DNA of 16,993 bases from Syntrophorhabdaceae bacterium PtaU1.Bin034 (GCA_002067405.1 MVRP01000076.1:1-16993); one strand, 5' to 3'. Numbered from the stretch's first letter, positions 7,300 through 15,361 are shown. Made by a program: numbers and translations. Notes: a model not told the origin generated them from the sequence alone.

Positions 7300-8562
7300 T
7301 TATCCCCTGGATTCTACCGTCTCGCCATCCTTCAGCTCGAGGTCCGGAAAATCGCTTTCCTTGACCTCGGGGTAAATGATGCAGTTGGTGCCGATCCTTG
7401 CCTTCGGTGGGATTGTTGCCTTCTTGCCGATGAGGGTCAGGCCCGAATACACATGATCGGGAAATCTGGCGTTTGTGATCCCCGTGTTTCCGCTGCCGAC
7501 AATGGAGCCCTCTCCTATCCGCACCTCTTTGTCTACGATCGACCTCTCAACGCGGGTGCCCCGCCTGATCAGGCAGTCGTGCATAATGATCGAATCTTTC
7601 ACCAGGGCCCCTTCTTCAATGACAACACCGGGGGAGAGAATTGAATTCTGAACGCCGCCCGAGATTATACATCCGGGGGAAATGGCCGAGTTCACCGGGC
7701 AGGCTGAAGCGCTCACCTTTGCAGGCGGCCGGTCGTACGGCAGGCCTTCGGCTATCTGGTTGGTCCTTATCCCGCAGATTTCCGGAGTGAGTCCCGATTC
7801 GGGCTTGAGGAGATCCATGTTCGCATCCCAGTACGCCTGGATGGTCCCCACGTCGCGCCAGTATCCCTCGAATATATGGGCATATACACTGGTTTCTCCC
7901 AATGCCTTCGGGATAATCTGCTTGCCGAAGTCTTCGTCCCTGGTCTCGCTCAGGGACTGCACTAGGTAAGCCCGGTCAAACACGTAGATGCCCATGGAAG
8001 CGAGATTCGACCTTGCCTTGGGTGATTTTTCCTCCCAATCGACGATCCTGTTCTGCCCGTCGATCGTGCCCGTCCCGAAATGGCGGGTCTCTTCCCACGG
8101 AACGGGTAACATCCCTATGGTGACCTGAGCGCCGCGGTCTCGATGTGACTGGACAAGGGGCCAGTAATCCATGCAGTAGATGTGGTCGCCCGACAGGATA
8201 AGCACCTCCGAATACTGACCGGATGCAACGAAGCTGAGATTCTGGCGGACCGCGTCTGCGGTGCCCTTATACCAGTCCCAGTCCTTCTCCCCTGTTTTGG
8301 GCGGGAGAATGCTGATGCCTCTGGTGCGGCCCGCGAGGTCCCAGGCAGAGCCGTCACCTATATGGTCCATCAGCGAAAGGGGCTTGTACTGGGTGAGCAC
8401 GGCGACACGGGTGAGGCCGCAGTTCGCTATATTGCTCAACGTGAAATCGATGATCCGGTAAATTCCCCCGAAGGGCACGGCAGGCTTGGCGCGGTACTGC
8501 ACAAGTATGTTGAGCCTGCTTCCCACGCCTCCCGCGAGGAGGATCGCCACTACTTTTCTCAT
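7300..8562 (-). CDS. glgC: Glucose-1-phosphate adenylyltransferase (ADP-glucose pyrophosphorylase), catalytic-type copy
   Basis: 420 residues. The enzyme makes ADP-glucose from ATP and glucose-1-phosphate, the committing step of bacterial glycogen synthesis. The N-terminal nucleotidyltransferase domain has LLAGGVGSRL (8-17), a version of GGxG(T/S)RL, then RAKPAVPFGG (24-33), WYKGTADAV (97-105), LSGDHIY (123-129, catalytic-type Asp126), WEEKSPKA (176-183), NLASMGIYVFD (186-196), DFGKQIIP (211-218) and YWRDVGT (234-240). Asp237 corresponds to the Asp that, with the GDH Asp, is known to hold the metal in E. coli GlgC. The C-terminal third (about 285-400) shows hexapeptide-like repeats of a left-handed beta-helix. 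The start overlaps the upstream paralogue's stop by four bases (ATGA), so the two are probably made together and may assemble together. Other sugar nucleotidyltransferase activity is possible but less likely. Confidence 0.9.
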   Translation of the reverse strand: MRKVVAILLAGGVGSRLNILVQYRAKPAVPFGGIYRIIDFTLSNIANCGLTRVAVLTQYKPLSLMDHIGDGSAWDLAGRTRGISILPPKTGEKDWDWYKGTADAVRQNLSFVASGQYSEVLILSGDHIYCMDYWPLVQSHRDRGAQVTIGMLPVPWEETRHFGTGTIDGQNRIVDWEEKSPKARSNLASMGIYVFDRAYLVQSLSETRDEDFGKQIIPKALGETSVYAHIFEGYWRDVGTIQAYWDANMDLLKPESGLTPEICGIRTNQIAEGLPYDRPPAKVSASACPVNSAISPGCIISGGVQNSILSPGVVIEEGALVKDSIIMHDCLIRRGTRVERSIVDKEVRIGEGSIVGSGNTGITNARFPDHVYSGLTLIGKKATIPPKARIGTNCIIYPEVKESDFPDLELKDGETVESRG

Positions 8563-9791
8563 TTCACTATTTCACCAGTCTTGTATTCTTTTCGCGTAAA
8601 GTGGGCGGCTTCCACACCCGGATACACCGTTACCCCCGGCTGTATCGTCACGTCATCAGGCACGGAGCTTCCCATGCCTATTACCGAGAGCTCTCCGTCC
8701 CGACTCCCTATTTTGCTCTTCGGGCCGATAGCCACTTCAATATCTGCGATGGTCCTCGCAACATGGGCCTCCCTTTTCACTACCGTATCAAAGAAGAGGA
8801 TCGAGTCTTCCACAACCGCTCCCTCTTCGACCTTTACCCCCGGGAAAAGAAGCGAGCGCGAGACTTTTCCCCTGATCTCACAGCCCGAATAGAAGAGTGA
8901 GTCTTCGATCACGGCGCGAGGACCGGTAATGGAAGGCTGGCGGTCCCTGATCTCCCGGTGGGCCAGGTTCGTCCTTATCTGCCATGACCGCAGGTCGATC
9001 CGCGCCCTATCCCCGAGCAGGTCCATGTTCGTCCGCCAGTACTCGTCAAGGGTGCGCGTATAGCCCCAATACCCTTGATGCTTGTATCCGTAAATCCTGA
9101 AATTGCCCAAGAGCGAAGGAATGATGTCCTTTCCGAACTCGTGCGACTCTTTCCTGGCATTCTCGTCCAACGCCTCGAACAGGACGGCAGGATTGAACAC
9201 ATAGATGGTAAGGGAAGCCCATTCAAAGAGCGACTTCTTGGGCTTTTCGGCATATTGCAGGAGCTTGCCGCCCCGGGGCTCTTCGTCTTCTATATTGCCT
9301 TGTCCGAACCGATGCGAACCTTCGCGGGGAACCGTGGTAAAGGCAATGGTCAGGTCAGCTTTCTTCTCGAGATGAAAGTTGATGACCTTCTGGTAATCCA
9401 TTTTGTATATATGATCACCGGACAGGATCAGCACCAGGTCGGGGTTGTACATTTTAATGAAATCCTTGTTCTGGTGCACCGCATCGGCCGTCCCCTTGTA
9501 CCAGTCCGAAGCCTCCCTTCCCTTAAAGGGCGGCAGGATCACCGCGAACCTGTTGCGCCCCACCATATCCCAGGGCTGGCCATTCGCGATGTGGTTGATA
9601 AGATAGAACGGCCGGTACTGAGAGAGGATGCCCACCTTCTCGATGCCGGAATGCATCAGATTGCTCATGGGAAAATCGATAATGCGATAAAGGGCGCCGA
9701 AAGGCAATACCGACTTCGGCCTTAGAAAAGTAAGGACATCGAGCTCATCGACCCGGCCTCCGGCCAGTATCATTGCCAAAATGTTCTTCAC
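8559..9791 (-). CDS. Divergent GlgC-like protein, possible regulatory or non-canonical subunit
   Basis: 410 residues from a GTG at 9791, giving MKNILAMILAGGR as in GlgC proteins. A longer in-frame TTG start at 9860 is rejected because it lies inside an inverted repeat and adds 23 residues unlike the family. The fold matches GlgC: RPKSVLPFGALYRIIDFP (24-41), WYKGTADAVHQN (97-108), LSGDHIYKMDY (123-133), YAEKPKK (180-186), EFGKDIIP (218-225), and beta-helix repeats from about 290. Two expected features are changed. The phosphate loop reads GGRVDELDVL (11-20) in place of GGxG(T/S)RL, and YWRDVGT is replaced by YWGYTRT (241-247), losing the second metal-binding Asp. It may be a GlgD-like modulating partner of the next gene, or an enzyme with altered chemistry. 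RVDEL-type GlgC homologues are familiar from other bacteria (recalled), so this is a lineage-wide variant and not decay. Confidence 0.85.
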   Translation of the reverse strand: MKNILAMILAGGRVDELDVLTFLRPKSVLPFGALYRIIDFPMSNLMHSGIEKVGILSQYRPFYLINHIANGQPWDMVGRNRFAVILPPFKGREASDWYKGTADAVHQNKDFIKMYNPDLVLILSGDHIYKMDYQKVINFHLEKKADLTIAFTTVPREGSHRFGQGNIEDEEPRGGKLLQYAEKPKKSLFEWASLTIYVFNPAVLFEALDENARKESHEFGKDIIPSLLGNFRIYGYKHQGYWGYTRTLDEYWRTNMDLLGDRARIDLRSWQIRTNLAHREIRDRQPSITGPRAVIEDSLFYSGCEIRGKVSRSLLFPGVKVEEGAVVEDSILFFDTVVKREAHVARTIADIEVAIGPKSKIGSRDGELSVIGMGSSVPDDVTIQPGVTVYPGVEAAHFTRKEYKTGEIVK

Positions 9792-9846
9792 GGTACCGTC
9801 CCCGACTGATATAGAACAACCTAACGCGTGAGAGGCTGAAAAGCAA

Positions 9847-9896
9847 GCCGATTCGAGCAATGGGGCTGAAAAGAGCGCCGCATTGCTCGAATCGGC
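9847..9896 (-). terminator. Perfect 16-bp inverted repeat, probable terminator or attenuator
   Basis: GCCGATTCGAGCAATG (9847-9862) and its exact complement CATTGCTCGAATCGGC (9881-9896) flank an 18-base loop. Read on the minus strand, the hairpin begins four bases after the stop of the 77-residue gene and is followed by TTGCTTTTC, a short T-rich tail. This fits intrinsic termination of the upstream operon, partial or complete, before the GlgC pair. It also lies about 55 bases ahead of the glgC-like GTG, so it could serve as an attenuator. Confidence 0.6.
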
Positions 9897-9900
9897 CGCC

Positions 9901-10134
9901 TCACGACCTTTGAAACTTTTCGTTCAGCAGTCTTTTAAATCGCGGCGCATAGACTATGTCAAACGTCTCTTCTTTACCGGGGAAAAGCTCGAGAGCGAAC
10001 GTTTTCACACGCGCGACGACAAGGAGCGCCTGGTCATGGGTGAGTCGCTGCGTCCTTATGTATTCGAGGCTGAAATCGACCATGAAGCGCAGGCGCCTGA
10101 CCTTCCTGTCCTCTTCCCGGAGATCGTCGTCCAT
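9901..10134 (-). CDS. Small conserved-looking protein of unknown function (77 aa)
   Basis: The frame begins at an ATG 39 bases after the lspA stop, behind AGGGTGGAGCC, a good ribosome site, and an in-frame TGA lies upstream. The product is soluble and charged, with no signal peptide or membrane segment: a basic/acidic start (MDDDLREEDRKVRRLRFMVDF), a probable helix (about 30-48), and a C-terminal ELFPGKEETFDIVYAPRFKRL. Similar small proteins with an LFPGKEETF..IY.PRF end are remembered from other Gram-negative genomes, but no function is known to me. It is likely the last gene of the ileS-lspA message, with the strong hairpin immediately after it. The opposite-strand frame here has no ribosome site or family resemblance. 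Confidence 0.7.
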   Translation of the reverse strand: MDDDLREEDRKVRRLRFMVDFSLEYIRTQRLTHDQALLVVARVKTFALELFPGKEETFDIVYAPRFKRLLNEKFQRS

Positions 10135-10169
10135 GGCTCCACCCTGTCCATCCGTTCTTTTTCGCTCAT

Positions 10170-10198
10170 CTTCTCAGCTTCTTAACTTCTCAGCTTCT
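10170..10198. repeat. Direct repeat of 13 bases at the 3' end of lspA
   Basis: CTTCTCAGCTTCT occurs at 10170-10182 and again at 10186-10198, a period of 16 bases, within a purine-rich (minus strand) low-complexity tract. The repeat spans the lspA stop codon (10174-10176), so slippage here would change the C-terminal residues of the protein without touching its membrane core. Confidence 0.75.
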
Positions 10199-10725
10199 GC
10201 CTTTTTCCCTTTCCCCTCTGCTCCTCCGCTCCTCTGCTGCATTTGCCTTCCCCTCTGCAGCCCTGTCCCTTCCTTCAGGATAAGCTGCGCGTAAAGCCAG
10301 AGGCCGATGCCGAACGTGATGGACATGTCCGCCACGTTGAAGGCAGGCCAGTGGTAGGCGCCGTAAAACACATCAACAAAGTCTATGACGTACCCATACA
10401 GAATCCTGTCGTACATGTTCCCCAGGGCGCCTGCGAGCACGAAGGTCAGTGCGAGGCGCGTCCAGAGGGGAAGGCGGTACGCGACGAGATAGCAGGCAAG
10501 TCCCGCTATTATGGCGAGCGGTATGAGGAGAAAAACGTACCAACCGGCTTCATGCTGCGACATGAGGCCGAAAAGACCCCCTTTGTTCCGCCAGTGCACG
10601 ATCGAGAGCCACGAGGTAACATGAATGCTGCCCAAAAAGGGCAGGTGATCGAGAATCAGGGCCTTCGTCCACCGGTCGAGCAGGAAGACGGGCAGGATTA
10701 TAAAGAGATGAGCGTATCTCTGCAT
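10174..10725 (-). CDS. lspA: Lipoprotein signal peptidase (signal peptidase II)
   Basis: 183 residues, four predicted membrane segments (about 4-24, 62-83, 88-103, 130-150). The enzyme cleaves the signal peptide of prolipoproteins after the modified Cys, at the inner membrane. Family motifs are all visible: LLDRWTK (15-21) near the start, NKGGLFGL (47-54, usual NxGxxFG), AGALGNMYDR (98-107), VIDF with catalytic Asp115, and FNVAD with catalytic Asp133. A hydrophilic tail of about 30 residues rich in Gly, Lys, Glu and Arg extends past the last membrane helix; typical enzymes end sooner. The gene starts 28 bases inside the end of ileS, and the ileS-lspA order is the common bacterial arrangement. 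The ribosome site before the ATG is weak (TAGGCG), so translation may rely on coupling. Confidence 0.95.
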   Translation of the reverse strand: MQRYAHLFIILPVFLLDRWTKALILDHLPFLGSIHVTSWLSIVHWRNKGGLFGLMSQHEAGWYVFLLIPLAIIAGLACYLVAYRLPLWTRLALTFVLAGALGNMYDRILYGYVIDFVDVFYGAYHWPAFNVADMSITFGIGLWLYAQLILKEGTGLQRGRQMQQRSGGAEGKGKKAEAEKLRS

Positions 10726-13481
10726 CGCCTACAGACGTTCGGATAGGTTCCGCCGGTTTCGACATCGGTCGCGTACTGCCAGCACCGCTCGCACTTGACC
10801 CCTTCCGCCCTTACAACGCTAATCTCCAGTTCCGAACCGCTCACCACCTCAGCCTGGGAGACGATGAGCACCTCTTTGAGCTCATCTCCAAGCTTGCCCA
10901 GCACCGCGTAATCCTCGGGCGGCGCTGTTATGACAACCTTCGCGTCCAGGGGATGGCCGATCACCTTTTCGACCCTCTTTTCCTCGATCTTCTTGTTGAC
11001 GGCCTCCCTGATCCTCCAGATCGCCTCCCACTCCTGCTCGATCCCGGCATCCACATAAGCCCTGTCAGCCTCGGGGAAGGAAGACAGATGCACCGAATCC
11101 TCCCGGACAAAGGGTCTCACGTAGGACCACATCTCTTCCGTCGTAAAGGAAAGGATAGGGGCCGACAGCCTGAGAAGCGCCATAAGGGTATCAAAGACAA
11201 CAGTCTGAGAGGCTCGCCTCTTTACCGAGTCCTTCTTCTCTACGTACATTCTGTCCTTGATAATGTCAAGGTAGAGCGCGCTCAGCTCAACAGTGCAGAA
11301 GTTCTGAATGCTGTGGTAGATCGAGTGGAAGGAATAGCTCTCGTAGCTTTCCCTGACCCTCTCGATGAGCCTCTGAAGCTTCGACAGCAGCCACTTGTCG
11401 ATGGAGGACAAGCTTTCGTACGGCACCCTGTCTTTCGCCGGATCGAAATCCTCGCCGATGTTCGCGTGGAGGAACCTGAAGGTGTTCCTGATCCTCCTGT
11501 ACGTTTCGATAAGGCGATCGATGATCTCCTTCGAAATCCTTATATCGTCCCTGTAGTCTTCGTAGGTAACCCAGAGGCGCAATATTTCGGCGCCGTACTT
11601 ATCGATGATCTCCATAGGGGCGATGACGTTCCCCAGGGATTTCGACATCTTTCGTCCCTTGCCGTCAACCACGAACCCGTGGGTGAGCACAGACTTGTAA
11701 GGGGCGGTGCCGTCATTTCCGACGGACACGAGGAGCGAGCTGTGGAACCATCCCCGGTGCTGATCGCTTCCTTCAAGGTATATGTCGGCAGGAAACCGGA
11801 GCCCTTCCCTCTTTTTCAGTACCGCGGCAAAGCTTGATCCGGAATCGAACCACACGTCCAGAATATCTTCTTCTTTCGTGAACGTCCCGTTCCCGCACGA
11901 ACACTTTGCCCCTTCAGGGAGAAAATACGACGCGTCCTTCTCGAACCATATATCCGCGCCGTACTGCTTCACCTCGCTGATGATCCTTGCGAAGGACCCG
12001 TCGGACCAATACGGCTCCCGGCACGTGTCGCAATAGAAAATGGCGATGGGCACGCCCCATGTCCTCTGGCGGGAGATGCACCAGTCCGGACGGGCGAGAA
12101 GCATGTTGTAGATACGGTCCTTTCCCCAGGCGGGGATCCACGTCACCCTGTCGACCTCTTCAAGGGCCCGCTCGCGCAACCGGTCCTTTTCCATTGATAC
12201 GAACCACTGCTCGGTGGCCCTGAAGATCACCGGTTTCTTGCAGCGCCAGCAATGGGGATAGGAGTGCTCGATGTCCTCTGCAAAGAGCAGGACGCCCAGC
12301 TCCTTGAGTTTTTCTATAATCACCGGGTTGGCCGCAAATACGTTCATGCCGCCGAAGAACTCGACATCTTTCGTAAGCTCGCCTTTTTCGTTCACCGGCG
12401 AATAGACGTCGAGGCCGTATTCCAGGCCCGTCACATAGTCTTCTTCACCGTGACCGGGGGCAATGTGCACCGCGCCCGTACCCACGTCTTTCGCGACGTA
12501 GTCGGCAAAGACCACCACCGATTTCCGGTCGATAAAAGGATGCCTGAAGGAGAGGCTTTTGAGCGTCTCCGGTTCGATCTCACCGATGATACGGTACGTC
12601 TCCGGTTCGATCTCACCGATGATACGGTAATCGCCTATCCCGGCCTTGCCCATGATATCCGCCACGAGCTCCCTGACAGCGATGTAGATCTCCCCGTTTG
12701 TCTCGATTATGACGTACGTGAACTCGGGATTGATGGCAATGGCAAGGTTTGCGGGAAGTGTCCAGGGCGTCGTTGTCCAGATGAGCATGAATATGGGTTT
12801 GTCCGGACACTCCTTGAAAACGTCATCCCTTGAAATGAGAGGAAATTTCACGTAGATGGAAGTCGTTTTGTCCGTCTCGTACTCAATCTCCGCCTCAGCA
12901 AGGGCGGTTCTGCAGCTGATACACCAGTAAACAGGCTTCTTCTTGCGGTATGCCTCGCCTCTCTTGAAGAATTTCGCCATCTCCTCAATGATGGTGGCCT
13001 GGTACTCGTAGTCCATGGTGATGTAGGGGTGTTCCCAGTCCCCCACGCCTCCAAGCCTTTTAAACTCGGCGCGCTGAATATCGAGGAATCGGGCCGCATA
13101 TTTCCGGCAGTGCGCCCTGACGTCCAGCTTCGTCATGGTAGACTGCTTTTCCTTGATCTCCTTTTCGGCCTGGTGCTCGATGGGAAGCCCGTGGCAGTCC
13201 CACCCCGGTATATAGTCGGACCGGAAACCGGCCATAAATTTCGATTTTACGATAATATCCTTCAAAATCTTGTTGAGGGCGGTCCCAAGATGGATGTTCC
13301 CGTTTGCATACGGTGGGCCGTCGTGGAGGATGAATTTCGGGTCGTCCGCGTGCAGTTCCAGAAGCTTTTCGTAAAGCCTCATCTCATTCCACGACTGCAA
13401 TATCTGTTTCTCCTTGACGGGCAGATTGCCCCTCATGGGAAAGGCGGTTTTTGGTAAATTAAGCGTTGATTTATAGTCCAT
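10698..13481 (-). CDS. ileS: Isoleucyl-tRNA synthetase
   Basis: 927 residues from the ATG at 13481, which sits six bases after AAGGA; a GTG one codon earlier is too close to that site. The enzyme charges tRNA-Ile and edits Val-tRNA. Class I motifs: NGNIHLGTALNK, with the HIGH-type H64-L-G-T67, and KMSKS at 611-615. The editing (CP1) domain has WTTTPWTLPANLAI (235-248) and GTGAVHIAPGHGEEDY (334-349). The C-terminus has the zinc knuckle C897-C900...C917-C920 (KCERCWQ...CRRC), as in E. coli-type enzymes. Oddity: YRIIGEIEPET is present twice in a row (285-295 and 296-306) owing to a perfect 33-bp duplication. The family normally has one copy at this place, before the LSFRHPF segment. The gene lies 11 bases after the GH57 stop and overlaps lspA. 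Confidence 0.97.
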   Translation of the reverse strand: MDYKSTLNLPKTAFPMRGNLPVKEKQILQSWNEMRLYEKLLELHADDPKFILHDGPPYANGNIHLGTALNKILKDIIVKSKFMAGFRSDYIPGWDCHGLPIEHQAEKEIKEKQSTMTKLDVRAHCRKYAARFLDIQRAEFKRLGGVGDWEHPYITMDYEYQATIIEEMAKFFKRGEAYRKKKPVYWCISCRTALAEAEIEYETDKTTSIYVKFPLISRDDVFKECPDKPIFMLIWTTTPWTLPANLAIAINPEFTYVIIETNGEIYIAVRELVADIMGKAGIGDYRIIGEIEPETYRIIGEIEPETLKSLSFRHPFIDRKSVVVFADYVAKDVGTGAVHIAPGHGEEDYVTGLEYGLDVYSPVNEKGELTKDVEFFGGMNVFAANPVIIEKLKELGVLLFAEDIEHSYPHCWRCKKPVIFRATEQWFVSMEKDRLRERALEEVDRVTWIPAWGKDRIYNMLLARPDWCISRQRTWGVPIAIFYCDTCREPYWSDGSFARIISEVKQYGADIWFEKDASYFLPEGAKCSCGNGTFTKEEDILDVWFDSGSSFAAVLKKREGLRFPADIYLEGSDQHRGWFHSSLLVSVGNDGTAPYKSVLTHGFVVDGKGRKMSKSLGNVIAPMEIIDKYGAEILRLWVTYEDYRDDIRISKEIIDRLIETYRRIRNTFRFLHANIGEDFDPAKDRVPYESLSSIDKWLLSKLQRLIERVRESYESYSFHSIYHSIQNFCTVELSALYLDIIKDRMYVEKKDSVKRRASQTVVFDTLMALLRLSAPILSFTTEEMWSYVRPFVREDSVHLSSFPEADRAYVDAGIEQEWEAIWRIREAVNKKIEEKRVEKVIGHPLDAKVVITAPPEDYAVLGKLGDELKEVLIVSQAEVVSGSELEISVVRAEGVKCERCWQYATDVETGGTYPNVCRRCRDTLISL
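12564..12629. repeat. Perfect 33-bp tandem duplication inside ileS
   Basis: Bases 12564-12596 are repeated without a mismatch at 12597-12629. The unit is 33 bp, so the reading frame is kept and 11 residues (YRIIGEIEPET) are doubled. Identical copies imply a recent event or an assembly artefact. Confidence 0.95.
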
Positions 13482-13492
13482 CACTTATCCTT

Positions 13493-15361
13493 TCAGGCTT
13501 CAAACCATTCCAGTTTCACGTTATTGAACACTGCATCTCTCGTTTCGAGCCTGCTGACAATAATCTCGTCCTCGTCGGCCAAGGTCCCGGCACCTGCATA
13601 AGCACGAAGGATGGCCTGCAAGTCGTTAAAGGCCCGGTAATGGCCGTTGAATCTCGACTCTGCATACTCCCGCGCCGTCCCTGTGGTGATAAGGAATTGC
13701 CAGTCGGACGATTGCAGGAGAAAAAGCTCCCTCGCCATTTGTCTGAGGATGCGGGACGAAATCGCATCATCCCGAGCTTCCTTCAACGCTTCGGTCATGC
13801 TTCGCTCCACCTCGTGAATACGTTCCCAGGTCCAGGCTGTCTCCTTATTGTTCCAGGTAAGGTGATTGCCGCCCTCTCCCCACGATCCCTCGGGGAGGCT
13901 GATTGAACCGAGAGGGGCCAGAGTCTGTAAGACCGCAGAAGCCCTTGCAATTACCGGGACACCGGGTCGGCTCCCGGTTTCACCCTCGATCGGCGAGGCC
14001 GATTGGGCCTTCTCCTGCACCATGTCAGCCGATTCGGGACCATTTATTGTAGCATAATTTTCGCCAAAAGCAGAAACGAGAGCGTACAGCCAGTCAATTC
14101 CCTCGAACCACCAGTGACCGAAAAGCTCGGCATCGAAAGGGATGGTCAACACCCCGGCCTGTCCTGTTTCCTCATGGTAGCGGCTCAGCTTACCCCTGAT
14201 GATTCCGGCGAAATGCCGGGCGTGGGCCTGTGCCCGCTCGGCTGCCTTTTCCGGCTCATAAAGGAGCTTCGCCCCCAGATCCGCTTTATGATCGGTCACC
14301 CTCCAGTACCTCAAGCCCCCGGGGCTATGTTTCTTATGGAACTCCAGGTAATACGGGTCGCCGGGATATCCCCATCGGGCGCTCCACACCTGAAGGCTTG
14401 TATCCGTATCACGGGCAAAGAACGCACACTCTCCCGCCGCAGGCCGGCCGGTTTTGTAAATGCCGTACAAGGCGCCCTGCTCCTCGGTCCGGGATGGTCC
14501 GGAGGCCTCTTTGCCCTCATCCGATCGCCGCTCGCGCTCGAACGACCCGGGCGAATCCTGATAGTGCCGTCTTCCAGACTGAGCAAGCGAGAGGTCTCGA
14601 TCTATCGCGGCAGCATAGCCACCCGCCGCGGCATCCTTTTGCAGCACGTGACATCCGTCCAGGAAAAAGTATTTGAGCTTGTGGGCAGACAGGATCTCTT
14701 CCAGCCCCTTTCGCCGCTCTGCGGACGGCATTCGGCCATCGCTTGACGAAGATATCGCCGGTCTGTAGCCACATTCGGGAAGCCACATGCCCTCCGGTTC
14801 CTTTCCGAAATATTTCCTGTAAGTCTCCACACCCTGTCTTATCTGGGCTGAGACGGAAGCATCAAGGCTGAGGAGCGGGAGATAGGCATGGGTCGCCGCG
14901 GAAACAATAATTTCTATTTGTCCTTCTTCCTGAAACCTTCTGAAAGCGCCGAGGAGGCTCTCATCGTACTTCCTGGTAAAGTCGTCCAGGCGGGAACGAT
15001 AAAAGGTCTCCCATCGCGCGGCGAGGGAAGCTTCCTTTTTCCGGCCCTTCCGCCTGAACGCATGCCGATCATCGCGGGCAGCCCGAATCTTCTCGGCCAC
15101 ATAGTCTTTCAGCGCTCGCCTGAATTCCTTCGACGCCAGCATCTCACAAAGCACAGGGGTGATGCCGATGGTAAAGCCTGCCCTTTTCCCCTCTTTCGAG
15201 AGTCTGTCTATCAGGTTGAGCAGGGGAATATAGGTTTCACAGGCCGCTTCAGATAACCAGTCGCTTCCGTGCGGCCATTTGCCGTGAGAAAGCACGTAAG
15301 GCAGATGGGCATGCAGAACCAAGACAACATATCCCGGGGGCGCGGCCGTCCTCTTTGTCAC
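13493..15361 (-). CDS. GH57 1,4-alpha-glucan branching enzyme (AmyC/DUF1957 type) with large insertions
   Basis: 622 residues from a GTG at 15361, which follows AAGGA at a good distance. The protein forms alpha-1,6 branches in glycogen, or in some relatives acts as an alpha-glucanotransferase. GH57 signatures: HAHLPYV (17-23), THAYLPLL (157-164), MWLPECGYRP with the nucleophile-type Glu196, VWSARWGYPGDPYYLEFH (325-342), and IPFDAELFGHWWFEG with the acid/base-type Asp410. The end, ARELFLLQSSDWQFLITTGTAREYAESRF (543-571), is typical of branching-type members. Usual AmyC enzymes have about 530 residues. The excess lies in a hydrophilic stretch after the nucleophile (about 203-216 and 240-297) and in one after Asp410 (about 443-485). 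No signal peptide is seen, so it is cytosolic. It precedes ileS by 11 bases; the two GlgC-type genes downstream fit the same pathway. Confidence 0.9.
   Translation of the reverse strand: MTKRTAAPPGYVVLVLHAHLPYVLSHGKWPHGSDWLSEAACETYIPLLNLIDRLSKEGKRAGFTIGITPVLCEMLASKEFRRALKDYVAEKIRAARDDRHAFRRKGRKKEASLAARWETFYRSRLDDFTRKYDESLLGAFRRFQEEGQIEIIVSAATHAYLPLLSLDASVSAQIRQGVETYRKYFGKEPEGMWLPECGYRPAISSSSDGRMPSAERRKGLEEILSAHKLKYFFLDGCHVLQKDAAAGGYAAAIDRDLSLAQSGRRHYQDSPGSFERERRSDEGKEASGPSRTEEQGALYGIYKTGRPAAGECAFFARDTDTSLQVWSARWGYPGDPYYLEFHKKHSPGGLRYWRVTDHKADLGAKLLYEPEKAAERAQAHARHFAGIIRGKLSRYHEETGQAGVLTIPFDAELFGHWWFEGIDWLYALVSAFGENYATINGPESADMVQEKAQSASPIEGETGSRPGVPVIARASAVLQTLAPLGSISLPEGSWGEGGNHLTWNNKETAWTWERIHEVERSMTEALKEARDDAISSRILRQMARELFLLQSSDWQFLITTGTAREYAESRFNGHYRAFNDLQAILRAYAGAGTLADEDEIIVSRLETRDAVFNNVKLEWFEA

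Noticed and set aside
9075..9725. Open frame (216 codons) on the plus strand inside the divergent GlgC-like gene
   Set aside because: The opposite strand has clear nucleotidyltransferase motifs throughout; no ribosome site or recognisable domain for the plus-strand frame.
9792..9860. Longer TTG start for the divergent GlgC-like gene
   Set aside because: Adds 23 residues unlike any GlgC N-terminus, has no ribosome site, and its start codon lies in the arm of the 16-bp inverted repeat.
10953..11837. Open frame (294 codons) on the plus strand inside ileS
   Set aside because: Mirrors conserved IleS codons; product is Pro/Arg/Leu-rich without domains.
14003..14746. Open frame (247 codons) on the plus strand inside the GH57 gene
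   Set aside because: Overlaps the catalytic Asp region and insertion of the GH57 enzyme; no independent support.
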